From: Streptomyces piniterrae | GTDB lineage: Bacteria; Actinomycetota; Actinomycetes; Streptomycetales; Streptomycetaceae | Length of the DNA: 64,000 bases | Assembly (NCBI RefSeq): GCF_005048155.1 | Contig: NZ_SUMB01000004.1 | Location: 682,001-746,000 of the forward strand | Direction: 5' to 3' | In this document: piece by piece, positions 16,154 to 24,655 of the stretch | How positions within the stretch are numbered: position 1 is the stretch's first letter | Layout: every line of letters starts with the position of its first letter | Program-made: the position numbers and the translations under genes | Notes under the pieces: model-generated | Databases searched by the model: none | What the model was told of the DNA's origin: nothing | Seen by the model: only the letters and a program-made list of their open reading frames with translations

Positions 16154-16756
16154 CTGACCGCGCTTCTCGCCCTCAGCATCCCCGGCCTGGCACTCTTCAT
16201 CGACGGGCCCCATTTCCTGCCGACGGTTCCGGTGTCCATCGGGCAGATGTGGCTGGCCTACATGTTCCCTCTGAGCCGGCTGCCGGAATTCATCCTGGGC
16301 ATCCTGCTCGCCCGCATCCTCAAAGAAGGCATGTGGCGCCCTCTGCGGCTGCGTTACGTGCTGCCGCTGCCGTTCATCGCCATCGCCAGCCTGGTGGCAC
16401 TCCCACCCGTGTTCGCCTTCGGCCCCCATTTCGCGGTCCCGGTGGCCGTCCTCCTTGCGGAGATCGCTTCTCGTGACGTACGAGATGCCCCGTCTCCATT
16501 CCGCCGCCCCACCCTGCTCTACCCGGGCGACCGATCATTCGCCTTCTACATAGTCCACTACGTCGTGATCATGTACATCAGCCACTTCCTCCTCGGCCCA
16601 AAGGCCGCCTTCAGTGCTCCGGTGGCCACAGGCTGCGTGCTATTCCTGCTCCTCCCACTGGCTTTCGCGGGGGCTTGGCTGCTCCACCACTACGTCGAAA
16701 ACCCATCCGTAGCCCGATTCTCCGAAGTAGGCACGAGGGCCGGCCTAAGCCCGTAA
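16154..16756 (+). pseudogene. Acyltransferase-3 family protein, N-terminally truncated
   Basis: The frame encodes the C-terminal half of an OafA/YrhL-type membrane O-acyltransferase: LSRLPEFILGILLARILKEG (the conserved RlpeFllGi motif), several membrane helices, SFAFYIVHYVVIMYISHFLL and WLLHHYVENPSVARF (the usual end). The N-terminal helices with the catalytic His (R/K-x10-H) are missing. Homology begins near 16154 in the middle of a helix, without a start codon or ribosome site. A GTG at 16232 could start only a non-functional piece. The gene was probably cut by the rearrangement that also left the IS256 scrap on its other side. Confidence 0.8.
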
Positions 16757-16771
16757 CCGCACCTATCGGAC

Positions 16772-16866
16772 ACGCCCTGGGTGCGTCCAGTGCTCGGCCG
16801 GCGAATCGTAGATCACCAGCAGCTGCTCTTGGTCGTCGGTGATGTTCTTGACCGCCTTGGGGAACT
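16772..16866 (-). pseudogene. IS256-type (mutator) transposase fragment
   Basis: On the minus strand: KFPKAVKNITDDQEQLLVIY, then DSPAEHWTHPG. This matches the segment just before the NPIEST motif in IS256-family transposases (usual form KFPKA...ITDDLDxLLAFYDxPAEHWxHLRTTN). Only about 30 codons remain. Confidence 0.75.
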
Positions 16867-16979
16867 TCGGTCCTGCGAAATTCCGAGGAAAGCGGTAGTG
16901 GCATCATCGTTGGTCGAGGTGAGAAGGGCGGGACAACAGTCAGAGGTGGGCGGTGGACCCCGGCCCGATAGGGTGCCTG

Positions 16980-19079
16980 TCAGCAGGGGCGTTGGAGGAC
17001 GAAGTAGAAGTTCCGGCCGTTGTCGGACGGCTCATTGCCTCCGGTCATGAGGCCCATGAGGGTGTCGTGGTCGGCCTTCTTGAAGTAGTCGATGACTGGC
17101 TTGGCGTCGTAGACGAGTGCGGTGGTCACGTCATTACGGAAGGGCAGCATCTGCAGGCGCCCGCCGCCTCCGGACGCGTCGGTCTCGGAGTACAGGCGAC
17201 CGTGCTCGTCGCGGCAGATCAGCGGCTGGACGTCATCGGGTGAATTGAAGGTCTTGCCGTACCAGCGCAGGGCTCGAAGACGTCGCTCGGCGGAGTGGCC
17301 TGTGTTGAGGGGAGATCCGCGCCATGTCCCCAGGATCTGTTCCGGGCGGACACACTCCAGCTCCTCCCACAATTCGTCGAGCTCCTCGGGTTCGGCGCGT
17401 GCGTGGCTCTCTGCGAGGTCCATCAGTCGCCTGCGGGCCAGTGCGGTGTTTTTCCCGCCCGCCTTACCTGCCTTCTGCGGCCGCCCGGACAGGGGCATGG
17501 CATCGGCGGCTGAAGAGACCGGAGGCAGACCGTGCCCCCTGATCAGGTCTGCGGCCTTTTCGGCGATCATGATGGCAGCGGCGTTGGTGTTGCCGCGGGG
17601 CACCGAGGGCAGGACCGAGGCGTCCGCCACGCGCAGGCCCTCGACGCCGAGGACGCGCAGCTGTGCGTCGACGACACTGCCAATGGCGCAGGTCGATGTG
17701 GGGTGGTAAGTGCTGCATCCGGTGCGTCGTACGAACTCCTCCACGTCACCGTCGGCGTCGGATTCGGGCGCGAGGTGGGGGCGGCCTCCCCGGGCCAGGA
17801 GGGCGGGTCTGCGGGCGATGCCGAGGGCGAGCCGGATGCCGTCCACGGCGGTCTTCATCTCGCCTTCACTGGCTAGGAAGTTGGTGTGGATGCGTGGCTT
17901 GTGGTCGGGGGCGGCCGAGCGTAGCGTCACGCGCCCTCGGCTGACCGGGCTGATGGAGGAGGTGAGGACGGTGTACGCGTCCGTGTGCACGTCGCCGAGC
18001 CCGTCCTCGTGGAACATCGAGTGCGACAGGTAGAGCTGGAGGTCCGGAGCGGGCTGTTCGGCGGCGCTGCGGAAAAACCCGCCGGATTCGCTGCCGTTGG
18101 ATGTCATGGGTCCTCGGCCCTCGCTCCAGGCCGTCGCCATGGCGTGCGGCGTGGACTGGGAGTGAAGCGTCTGCTCGCGGGTGCGCCACACCAGGGGTAC
18201 GGCCAGGTGGTCCTGGAGGCCGCGACCGACCGGCAGGTCCTGGTGTGTCTCGATGTCCAGGCGCGCGAGGTCCGCGGCCGGTCCGATGCCGGAGAGCAGC
18301 AGGAGGTGGGGTGAGTTGTAGGTTCCCGCGCAGACGATGACCTCCTGCGCGGCGGCGACGGTGAACTCCTGCCCACCGCGTTTGATCCGCACGCCCGTCG
18401 CCCGGCCTCGCTGGACGACGATGTGCAGCACGAGCGCCTCGGTGAGCACGCTGAGGTTGGGGCGGGCGAGTGCCGGGCGCAGGAAGCCGACGGCGCTGCT
18501 GCAACGGCGTCCGTCGCGTTGCGTGAGCTGGTAGCGCCCGGTCCCATCCTGGCAGGCACCGTTGAAGTCTGGGTTGGCGCGGTGTCCGGCCTGTGCGCAG
18601 GCGTCGAGGAACGCGTCCGCGAGAGGGTGCCGCGACCGGCCGTCGGACACGCTCAGCGGGCCGCCGGTCCCGTGGTAGGCGTCTTTGCCGCGCTCGTTGT
18701 CCTCCGAGCGGCGGAAGTAGGGCAGGACGTCGTCGTAGGACCAGCCCTCGGCTCCGTCTGCGGCGTATCCGTCGTAGTCCTGACGGTTGCCCCGGATGTA
18801 GATCATGCCGTTCTGGGAGCTGCATCCGCCCAGGACCAGTCCGCGGGTCAGGGGCAGGCGGCGGCCTGCCAGTCCGGGCTCCGGTTCGCTCCACAGATTC
18901 CAGTCGTACGAGCTCTGGACGAGCCGGCCGTACGCGGCGGGAACATGGATCTCCCGGGCGGTGTCCGGGCCTCCCGCTTCGATGAGCGCGACGTTGACCC
19001 TTGGGTCCTCGCTGAGCCGGGCCGCCAGCACACAGCCGGCCGAGCCCGCTCCCACGACGATGTAGTCGTACCAGGTCAT
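16980..19079 (-). CDS. GMC-family FAD oxidoreductase fused to a GXWXG/DUF4334 module
   Basis: Residues 1 to about 525 are a complete GMC oxidoreductase. The FAD loop is YIVVGAGSAGCVLAARLSED (from residue 6). The GMC signatures are VLGGCSSQNGMIYIRGNRQD and AAQEVIVCAGTYNSPHLLLL; the catalytic segment is STYHPTSTCAIG with His459, and GNTNAAAIM carries the second active-site residue. After a Ser/Ala/Lys-rich linker the C-terminal 150 residues are unlike GMC enzymes. ILGTWRGSPLNTGH is a GXWXG motif, and LICRDEHGRLYSETDASGGG and ALVYDAKPVIDYFKKAD match DUF4334, normally a free-standing protein. The gene starts 15 bases after the terpene-synthase-like gene stop, so it is the second gene of that operon. 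It may oxidise the terpenoid alcohol product. Confidence 0.88.
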   Translation of the reverse strand: MTWYDYIVVGAGSAGCVLAARLSEDPRVNVALIEAGGPDTAREIHVPAAYGRLVQSSYDWNLWSEPEPGLAGRRLPLTRGLVLGGCSSQNGMIYIRGNRQDYDGYAADGAEGWSYDDVLPYFRRSEDNERGKDAYHGTGGPLSVSDGRSRHPLADAFLDACAQAGHRANPDFNGACQDGTGRYQLTQRDGRRCSSAVGFLRPALARPNLSVLTEALVLHIVVQRGRATGVRIKRGGQEFTVAAAQEVIVCAGTYNSPHLLLLSGIGPAADLARLDIETHQDLPVGRGLQDHLAVPLVWRTREQTLHSQSTPHAMATAWSEGRGPMTSNGSESGGFFRSAAEQPAPDLQLYLSHSMFHEDGLGDVHTDAYTVLTSSISPVSRGRVTLRSAAPDHKPRIHTNFLASEGEMKTAVDGIRLALGIARRPALLARGGRPHLAPESDADGDVEEFVRRTGCSTYHPTSTCAIGSVVDAQLRVLGVEGLRVADASVLPSVPRGNTNAAAIMIAEKAADLIRGHGLPPVSSAADAMPLSGRPQKAGKAGGKNTALARRRLMDLAESHARAEPEELDELWEELECVRPEQILGTWRGSPLNTGHSAERRLRALRWYGKTFNSPDDVQPLICRDEHGRLYSETDASGGGGRLQMLPFRNDVTTALVYDAKPVIDYFKKADHDTLMGLMTGGNEPSDNGRNFYFVLQRPC

Positions 19080-19094
19080 TGGCTGCTCGCTCTC

Positions 19095-22000
19095 CTACGC
19101 GGGGAACCCGGCACCGTGGTGGCTGCCGGCCGTGGGGTGGATCGCATGCAGTGCGCTCATGCCCGGCCCGTTGAGGGGGACGTCAGCGCCGGGCATGGTG
19201 GGGGCGGGCCGTGCGGTCGGCAGATGCCGGGGAGCGGCGGGCGTGCAGCCGGGCAGCCGGCCCAGTCGCCTGAGGTCTCCGAGCGCGGTAAGGACGTACA
19301 TGTCTGCCATGCCGGGGAAGTTGTAGGGGATGGGGCGAGGGGCGACTTGATCGGGGATGGAGGTGAAGCCTCCGTCCGGCCGCTGCTGCCGCAGCAGGTA
19401 GGTCAGTCCCCGGCCGGCCCAGTCGGGAGTGCCCAGGATCGCGGCCGCGCTGAGCGAGTGGGCGCTGCTGATCGGGTCGCTGTCGTTGTCGGCCCGTTGG
19501 CCCCAGCCACCGTCGGGGTTCTGGGTCTGCTCCAGGTAGGCACCGGCGCGTGCGTATGCCTGCTCGATGCCGCGGTTGAAGCGCGGGCGAGCCTGCTCGG
19601 GTACCCGGTGCAGAGCGTGCAGGACGCGTCGGATGGCGTGCGCCTGGCTCAGGCTCCAGCTGCGCTCGTAGGTGCCGTCCGGCTGCTGCGCGTCGAGCAG
19701 GAAGGCCACCGCGGGTTCCAGCACGTGTGCGTGAGCGGTCCACTCGGAGGCGAGCGCGTTGACCACGTTGGCGGTCATGACGACCTCCGAGGGATGTCCG
19801 CGCCGATAGGTGGGGAATCCGCCGTCGTCGTTCGCCATGCCGGCCAGGTAGCCGGCTCCGCGCGCCAGGGCGGCTCGGTAGCGGTCGGGGTCCACGGCTC
19901 GCAGGACTTCGATGACGGCGCCCGCACCTTCGACGTCGGTCTGACGGACCCGCTCGGTGAAGGGCCAGCTGCCGTTGTCGCTCTGCTGGTCGGTGAGGTA
20001 GTCGCCGACGCGGTGCAGGAGCAGCGGGTCGGCGTCCACCGTGGCCAATGCGAGCCCGGCCAGCGCGCCGAAGAAGACGGTGTAGTCGGGGATGAAGGGC
20101 AGGCCGCCGTCCGGCTTGCGCACGGTCAGGATCGCTTCGATGCCGTCGCGGATCAGCCTGTCGCCCGGTGCGAACTCGTGGACGGCCAGCAGAGCCATCA
20201 GATGGGCGCCCACGTTTGCTTCCCAGATCTCCCGCCGGCCTTCCTTCAGTCGGGAGACGAGAAAGGCACGGTCTTCCTCGCCGACCAGGTCGGGCCGCCC
20301 GCGCCCGTGGGCGTTGAGGACTTTCATGGCGCACAGGGCGAGTTCCACCCAGGTGGCATGGCCGTGGTAGTCGACGCCGGTGACGTCCACGTCCGGGTAC
20401 GGTTCGGCTCCGAGCACCGCCAGATACGTCCGGAGCATCACTTGCTTGCGGTCCGCGGTGAAGTGGTCGAAGTCGCCCAGGAGTGTGTTCGCCTGGTCCT
20501 GTCCGGATGCCGTTCCGAGGCTGATGTCGGCGAGACGGCGTTCCAGCGGGTTGAGCGAGGGGGCACGCCGTCGGTCGGCGAGAAACCGCTCGAGGGTGTG
20601 CTGAACGCCTGGATGGCAGTTTTCACGGCGGAGTAGCGCCAGCATCATGGTGGACTCGGTGACCCGACTGTCGCACGATTCCCGGAATGCTCCGCAGTCA
20701 TCGAAGGATCCGGCTACGCGAGCGGCCAAGCGGGCGATCCGCTCCCGGAGTGGGAGGCCGCCGATGTCGTCTGCCGCCGTGGCGTCGATATCGGACGGTG
20801 CGGCCCGCAGGTGCTGAACACGGGGCGAGGAGCGCAGGCTGCCGAGCTGATCGAGGACGAACGACGACCAACTCCGGTGAAAGGGCTCGGTGGACCCGGG
20901 CACCAGTGGTGCCCGGCTGTCGACCAGATCGGCGATCCTGTGGCGGAGGTCTTCGGCGAGGTCGAGCAGGGAGGCGCGGAGCCCGCCCCGCCACTCCGCA
21001 GCTGCGACGGAGAGGCTGTACGACCACAGTTCGGCAAGCCCGCGCTCCATCGGATTGGCCGGCTTGAGGCCGGGCTCCGCTCCTCGCTGAGGCATGAACT
21101 GCGGCAGGCGTGACAGGAAGGCGGTCGCCCCGTCCGCATCCCGGCTGTCCGCATACCGTGTCGAGAAGTAGTCGTCGGCGAATCGCGACCAGAGGTACCA
21201 TGCCGCGGCGAGGTCGAACTCCGATGCGGCAGCGATGGTTTGGCTGGACGCTGCCGAGGACCGCAACGACCGTACAGACGCGAAGTCGAGGCCGGACAGG
21301 TCCTTCTCGTCCCACACACCGAAGAGCGGGTCGGCCATGCCGGCCTGGCGTGCCCAGGCCAGCGCGCGCTGGGCCGCCACCTCCAGCTGTAGCCCCAGCC
21401 GCGTGTCGGCTACCGGGGAAGGAGCCGGGGCCGGCTCCCGGGGGCTACCGGTGGCCCCCTCGGCGGGCTCGTCGGCACGCCCTCCCAGCAGCAGCCGGGA
21501 CGCTGAGGTGCCCAGTCCGGTAGGCCCACCGAGAACGGGTGACGGCGACGGGGCACCTGCGGGGCCGGTGGCCGCGTTCCGTCCTGATTGCTCGTGCCAC
21601 TGACGGTTGCCGGCCATGAAGTCCCGCAGACCCTGCACGTAGCCGATCACGGTTGCCTGGCCAGACGGCCCGACGGTCTGATCGGCGAACAGTACGGGCA
21701 GCTCGGAGGCCACGATGTCCTCGAACCGGCGCATGCGGGTGTCGAGCAGGTCCCGCACGATGTCCGAGGCTTCCTCCGGGCAGCACCCGAGGAAGTGCTC
21801 CACCACGAGAACCTCGTTGCTGACCTCTCCTTCCTCTTCCACCTCCCGCCGATAGGAGGTGAGGTCGTTGTGCAGGCGCACGACGTCTCCGAAGGCGTCC
21901 TGCAGCGCCCGCATCGGTCGACTGCGGGAGATCTCTGCCGGCAGCGGCGCCCGGAGTGCCAGTTCGACCAGCTCGGCTGCCCACGGACCGCCCCGTCCCT

Positions 22001-22535
22001 CACGGCGCATGTCGAGATAGCTGATGGGGTCGGGCACCCGGCTCTGCCCATAGAGCACGAGCTCGCGCAGGTGCTCGTCGAGGACGCCCTGATTGCTCTC
22101 CCGGAATCGCTGCCGCCAGTCGTCGCGCATCAGGGGAGCCGTACGCGGCCAGAGGTCGGCCAGCCCCCGCTCGGCCGGGTCGTCCGACATGAGCGCGCCC
22201 CCGTGCCCACCCGCCATGATGGCCGCGAGCAGACTCAGATACGCACGGCCTCCCGCCATGTCACCACGGCGCATATACAACTCGTCGAAGTGGTCGTCGA
22301 GAAAGAACAACCACACGTACCAGTCCGTGACCAAAGGCAGTTGATCGGCGCCGGCGTCCGGATGGCACGAAGCGGTGAGCGAGGCGTAGTCGGCCGATTC
22401 GAAAGACGCCTCGCTCCAGACGCCACCGCGCTCCAGCATGCCCATGCTGCGTGCCCAGCCCTTGGCGAGATCACGTGCCAAACCCAGATGAGGACTCACG
22501 CGAACTAGAGGGGACACAGGTACTGCGGACCGCAT
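19095..22535 (-). CDS. Three-module terpene-synthase-like protein (class I, degenerate class I, class II-like)
   Basis: With the ATG at 22535 the protein has 1146 residues; an in-frame ATG at 22739 would add 68 low-quality residues. Module 1 (about 1-320) is a bacterial class I terpene synthase: VSPHLGLARDLAKGWARSMG, the Mg-binding DDHFDE at 80-85 and an intact NSE triad, NDLTSYRRE (Asn223, Ser227, Glu231). A Pro/Ala-rich linker follows. Module 2 (about 395-680) repeats the fold (WARQAGMADPLFGVWDEKDL) but has DDYFS at 454 and a ruined NSE region (DDCGAFRES at 612). Module 3 (about 700 to the end) has the alpha-barrel repeats of class II cyclases and prenyltransferases: QQSDNGSWPF, QQPDGTY, QNPDGGWGQ, QQRPDGGF. 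It lacks a clean DxDD acid, the likely equivalent being TDVEGAG (Asp867). Module 1 should ionise a prenyl diphosphate. Confidence 0.82.
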   Translation of the reverse strand: MRSAVPVSPLVRVSPHLGLARDLAKGWARSMGMLERGGVWSEASFESADYASLTASCHPDAGADQLPLVTDWYVWLFFLDDHFDELYMRRGDMAGGRAYLSLLAAIMAGGHGGALMSDDPAERGLADLWPRTAPLMRDDWRQRFRESNQGVLDEHLRELVLYGQSRVPDPISYLDMRREGRGGPWAAELVELALRAPLPAEISRSRPMRALQDAFGDVVRLHNDLTSYRREVEEEGEVSNEVLVVEHFLGCCPEEASDIVRDLLDTRMRRFEDIVASELPVLFADQTVGPSGQATVIGYVQGLRDFMAGNRQWHEQSGRNAATGPAGAPSPSPVLGGPTGLGTSASRLLLGGRADEPAEGATGSPREPAPAPSPVADTRLGLQLEVAAQRALAWARQAGMADPLFGVWDEKDLSGLDFASVRSLRSSAASSQTIAAASEFDLAAAWYLWSRFADDYFSTRYADSRDADGATAFLSRLPQFMPQRGAEPGLKPANPMERGLAELWSYSLSVAAAEWRGGLRASLLDLAEDLRHRIADLVDSRAPLVPGSTEPFHRSWSSFVLDQLGSLRSSPRVQHLRAAPSDIDATAADDIGGLPLRERIARLAARVAGSFDDCGAFRESCDSRVTESTMMLALLRRENCHPGVQHTLERFLADRRRAPSLNPLERRLADISLGTASGQDQANTLLGDFDHFTADRKQVMLRTYLAVLGAEPYPDVDVTGVDYHGHATWVELALCAMKVLNAHGRGRPDLVGEEDRAFLVSRLKEGRREIWEANVGAHLMALLAVHEFAPGDRLIRDGIEAILTVRKPDGGLPFIPDYTVFFGALAGLALATVDADPLLLHRVGDYLTDQQSDNGSWPFTERVRQTDVEGAGAVIEVLRAVDPDRYRAALARGAGYLAGMANDDGGFPTYRRGHPSEVVMTANVVNALASEWTAHAHVLEPAVAFLLDAQQPDGTYERSWSLSQAHAIRRVLHALHRVPEQARPRFNRGIEQAYARAGAYLEQTQNPDGGWGQRADNDSDPISSAHSLSAAAILGTPDWAGRGLTYLLRQQRPDGGFTSIPDQVAPRPIPYNFPGMADMYVLTALGDLRRLGRLPGCTPAAPRHLPTARPAPTMPGADVPLNGPGMSALHAIHPTAGSHHGAGFPA

Positions 22536-22890
22536 GCTCAGCGACTGCCTTCCTCGGACGCGCGTGCGACGCATGGACGCCCACCGCCTTCGGTCCCTGG
22601 AGACGGGGGTCCAGAGCACGGAAAGCGGTCGTCTGGCTTTGACGTCGACGACCAGTCGCATTACACGCTGATCATGTCGTCCGTGCCCGGGGATATCCGT
22701 TCTCCAGCTCTCCACCACTCGAAGGAGTGACCTTTCCATGGACTAGGTAGGCAGAGGCCGTGAGGAAGCGTCGTCGGTCCAACTCGCGCCTACACATCGA
22801 CAGCAGGGCGTCGAGCGGCGTTGTCAAGTTGTCGGCGTGGCCAGAGAGTTGAGGGTGAGGGTACGTGCGGCCCCGGCGGGGCCATCCGAC

Positions 22891-23076
22891 TCACGCGGCG
22901 GCGGGCATGTGTACGGGTTCGGCCGGGGCTGGAACGAGGCATGCTCCGCATACGGGGTCAGGCTCTCCGATGGCATCCATCGTCTCGACGTCGGCCAGCA
23001 GCCTCTTGACCTCCTCCTGACGGCGCGGCGTCGGCAGGGTTCTGACGAGACACGGCATGGCAGACTGACGGCACAT
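22891..23076 (-). CDS. Small hypothetical protein, 61 residues
   Basis: The minus-strand ORF starts at an ATG (23076) with GGAG six bases upstream. It encodes LVRTLPTPRRQEEVKRLLAD, then VETMDAIGEPDPVCGACLVP and a short tail PAPAEPVHMPAAA. The N-terminal half looks helical; the C-terminal part is Pro/Ala-rich with a CGAC pair. It lies between the terpene operon and the divergent monooxygenase gene. It could be a small regulatory protein or a peptide precursor, but no maturation enzyme is adjacent. I do not recognise a family. Confidence 0.45.
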   Translation of the reverse strand: MCRQSAMPCLVRTLPTPRRQEEVKRLLADVETMDAIGEPDPVCGACLVPAPAEPVHMPAAA

Positions 23077-23256
23077 CGAAGCTCCGTTGCAGGCAGACGA
23101 CGTGGGAAGGTCATCTGCATCAACGGGGCTTCTTTGCGTCAGGCACGGCCACCCCGCCCTGCGACGCTACGAGATCACGCGACTCCGCAACGGCCCTGCG
23201 CCGGCACCTGCCATGCTGAGCGGGTTCGATTCGATCCTCACACCTTGGAGGTTGTG

Positions 23257-24324
23257 ATGCGTGCAGGCGTCGTTGTCGCCGCGCAGCCCGGTGTGGAGGA
23301 CCTCGCCGCGCGGGCCGAGGAGTTGGGCTTGCACAGCTTCTGGGTCAATGACACCCCGATGGTCCACGGCGATCCCTTCGTCGCCTTGAGCATGTGTGCG
23401 AAAGCCACCAGCCGCATCAGGCTCGGCATCGCCGTGACCTCACCGGCGCTGCGCTCGGCCCCGGCCGCCGCGAGCGGGCTCGCCAGCCTCAACGCCCTGG
23501 CACCGGGCCGGATCATCTGCGGCGTCGGCACCGGAAACACCGCCCGGCGCGCCCTGGGCACGCGGCCGACCACGGCGGCCAGGCTGGAGAACTTCACCGC
23601 CGCACTGCAGGATCTGTGCGCCGGACGCTCGACCGAGTACCGCGAAGGTGACCGGGTCCGCGACATCCGGTTCCTGCACGCCGGGGCGCACGTGAACACC
23701 GTCGACCCGATCGAGTTCGTCGTGGCCGCGCTGCTCGGACCGAAGGCCGCCGCTGTCGCCGGCCGCCGCGGCACCGGCCTCATCTCCTTCGGCCTGCTGG
23801 ACCCCACCGCCTGGCACGCGCTGCACGACGCCCGCCGCCACGCCGCCCAGGACACACCCCGCGACCCCGACTCCCACACGGCCTCCTACGTGGTCACCTC
23901 ACTCCACCTACTCGACGAGGACGAGGACCCCCACGGCGACGCGGCCCGGGACGCGACGGGCCACCTCGTCCTGTCGCTGCTGGCCTTCGCCGCCGACACA
24001 GCCGCCGCAAAACCCGCCTTCGCCGAGCAACTCGGCCCCGAGGAACGCGAGGCGGTGCGGCGGCTCCTCGAACGGCGCGGCACTACCGCCACCGCGCCGG
24101 ACCGGCACACCAAGCTCTACCCCAACTACCTCGGACGCATCGCACCGCAGGACCGGGACCTGGTTCTGCCCTCGCTGATGAACACCCTGGCCCTGGTCGG
24201 CACCCGCGACGACCTCCTCCCCCGTGTCACCACCCTGGAACAGGCCGGCGTCGACGAACTCCTCATCCAGCCTGTGATCGACCCGCCCACCGAGATGGCC
24301 CTGCTCGCGGAACTCCTCACCTGA
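23257..24324 (+). CDS. Luciferase-like (LLM-class) flavin-dependent monooxygenase
   Basis: A 355-residue TIM-barrel protein of the bacterial luciferase/F420-reductase superfamily. It begins MRAGVVVAAQPGVEDLAARA, then EELGLHSFWVNDTPMVHGDP, and has the typical TSRIRLGIAVTSPALRSAP strand. The flavin/F420 pocket segment is PGRIICGVGTGNTARRAL, and the C-terminal part ends GTRDDLLPRVTTLEQAGVDE. Whether FMN or F420 is used cannot be told by eye. ATG 23257 is chosen because GGAG (23247-23250) precedes it; the longer frame to 22837 has no family similarity. It is divergent from the small ORF at 22891 and the terpene operon, so a role as a tailoring oxidase is possible but unproven. Confidence 0.85.
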   Translation: MRAGVVVAAQPGVEDLAARAEELGLHSFWVNDTPMVHGDPFVALSMCAKATSRIRLGIAVTSPALRSAPAAASGLASLNALAPGRIICGVGTGNTARRALGTRPTTAARLENFTAALQDLCAGRSTEYREGDRVRDIRFLHAGAHVNTVDPIEFVVAALLGPKAAAVAGRRGTGLISFGLLDPTAWHALHDARRHAAQDTPRDPDSHTASYVVTSLHLLDEDEDPHGDAARDATGHLVLSLLAFAADTAAAKPAFAEQLGPEEREAVRRLLERRGTTATAPDRHTKLYPNYLGRIAPQDRDLVLPSLMNTLALVGTRDDLLPRVTTLEQAGVDELLIQPVIDPPTEMALLAELLT

Positions 24325-24581
24325 GCTGACCCGCCTGCCGCACGCCCTTGACCTCCACATCTACAAGGTCACCGAGACTTTGCAATCGCCCTGGGTCTCG
24401 GGTACAACCGCGCCCGTGAAGGTCACGGCCCTCGTCTCCCGCGTAACGTCCCCCGCGCTCTGCTGCGCTTCGGGCATCGCACCCGCATCGTCACCGCTGA
24501 CTCCCTACGCCGTCGATGAAGGCGAGCCGGAAAACAGCAAGGCCGCGTCGAACACCACGCACCAGGCCCATCCCGAACGCA

Positions 24582-24616
24582 GAAGCCCCCGCCGGAGCCA
24601 GCCGACGGGGGTTCTT
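24582..24616. terminator. Hairpin at the right end of an IS110 copy
   Basis: GAAGCCCCCGCCGG pairs imperfectly with CCGACGGGGGTTCTTC. The same hairpin and its roughly 90-base upstream flank recur at 33042-33130. In both places the hairpin is followed by CTATCACA and then the IS110 right end, so it marks a preferred insertion site. Confidence 0.7.
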
Positions 24617-24655
24617 CATCTCCCACCTGCTATCACACAGCATCTATGACGGGGG

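Noticed and set aside
18423..20636. Long plus-strand open frame of 737 codons across the GMC and terpene-synthase genes
   Set aside because: Antisense to two genes with complete catalytic motifs; its own sequence has no domain and no ribosome site.
19095..22535. DIDATA (about residue 570) as the class II DxDD acid
   Set aside because: It lies in the degenerate class I module, far before the barrel repeats, and lacks the second Asp; probably coincidence.
22536..22739. Extended N-terminus of the terpene-synthase-like protein (start at 22739)
   Set aside because: The 68 extra residues have no similarity to terpene synthases, and no ribosome site precedes that ATG.
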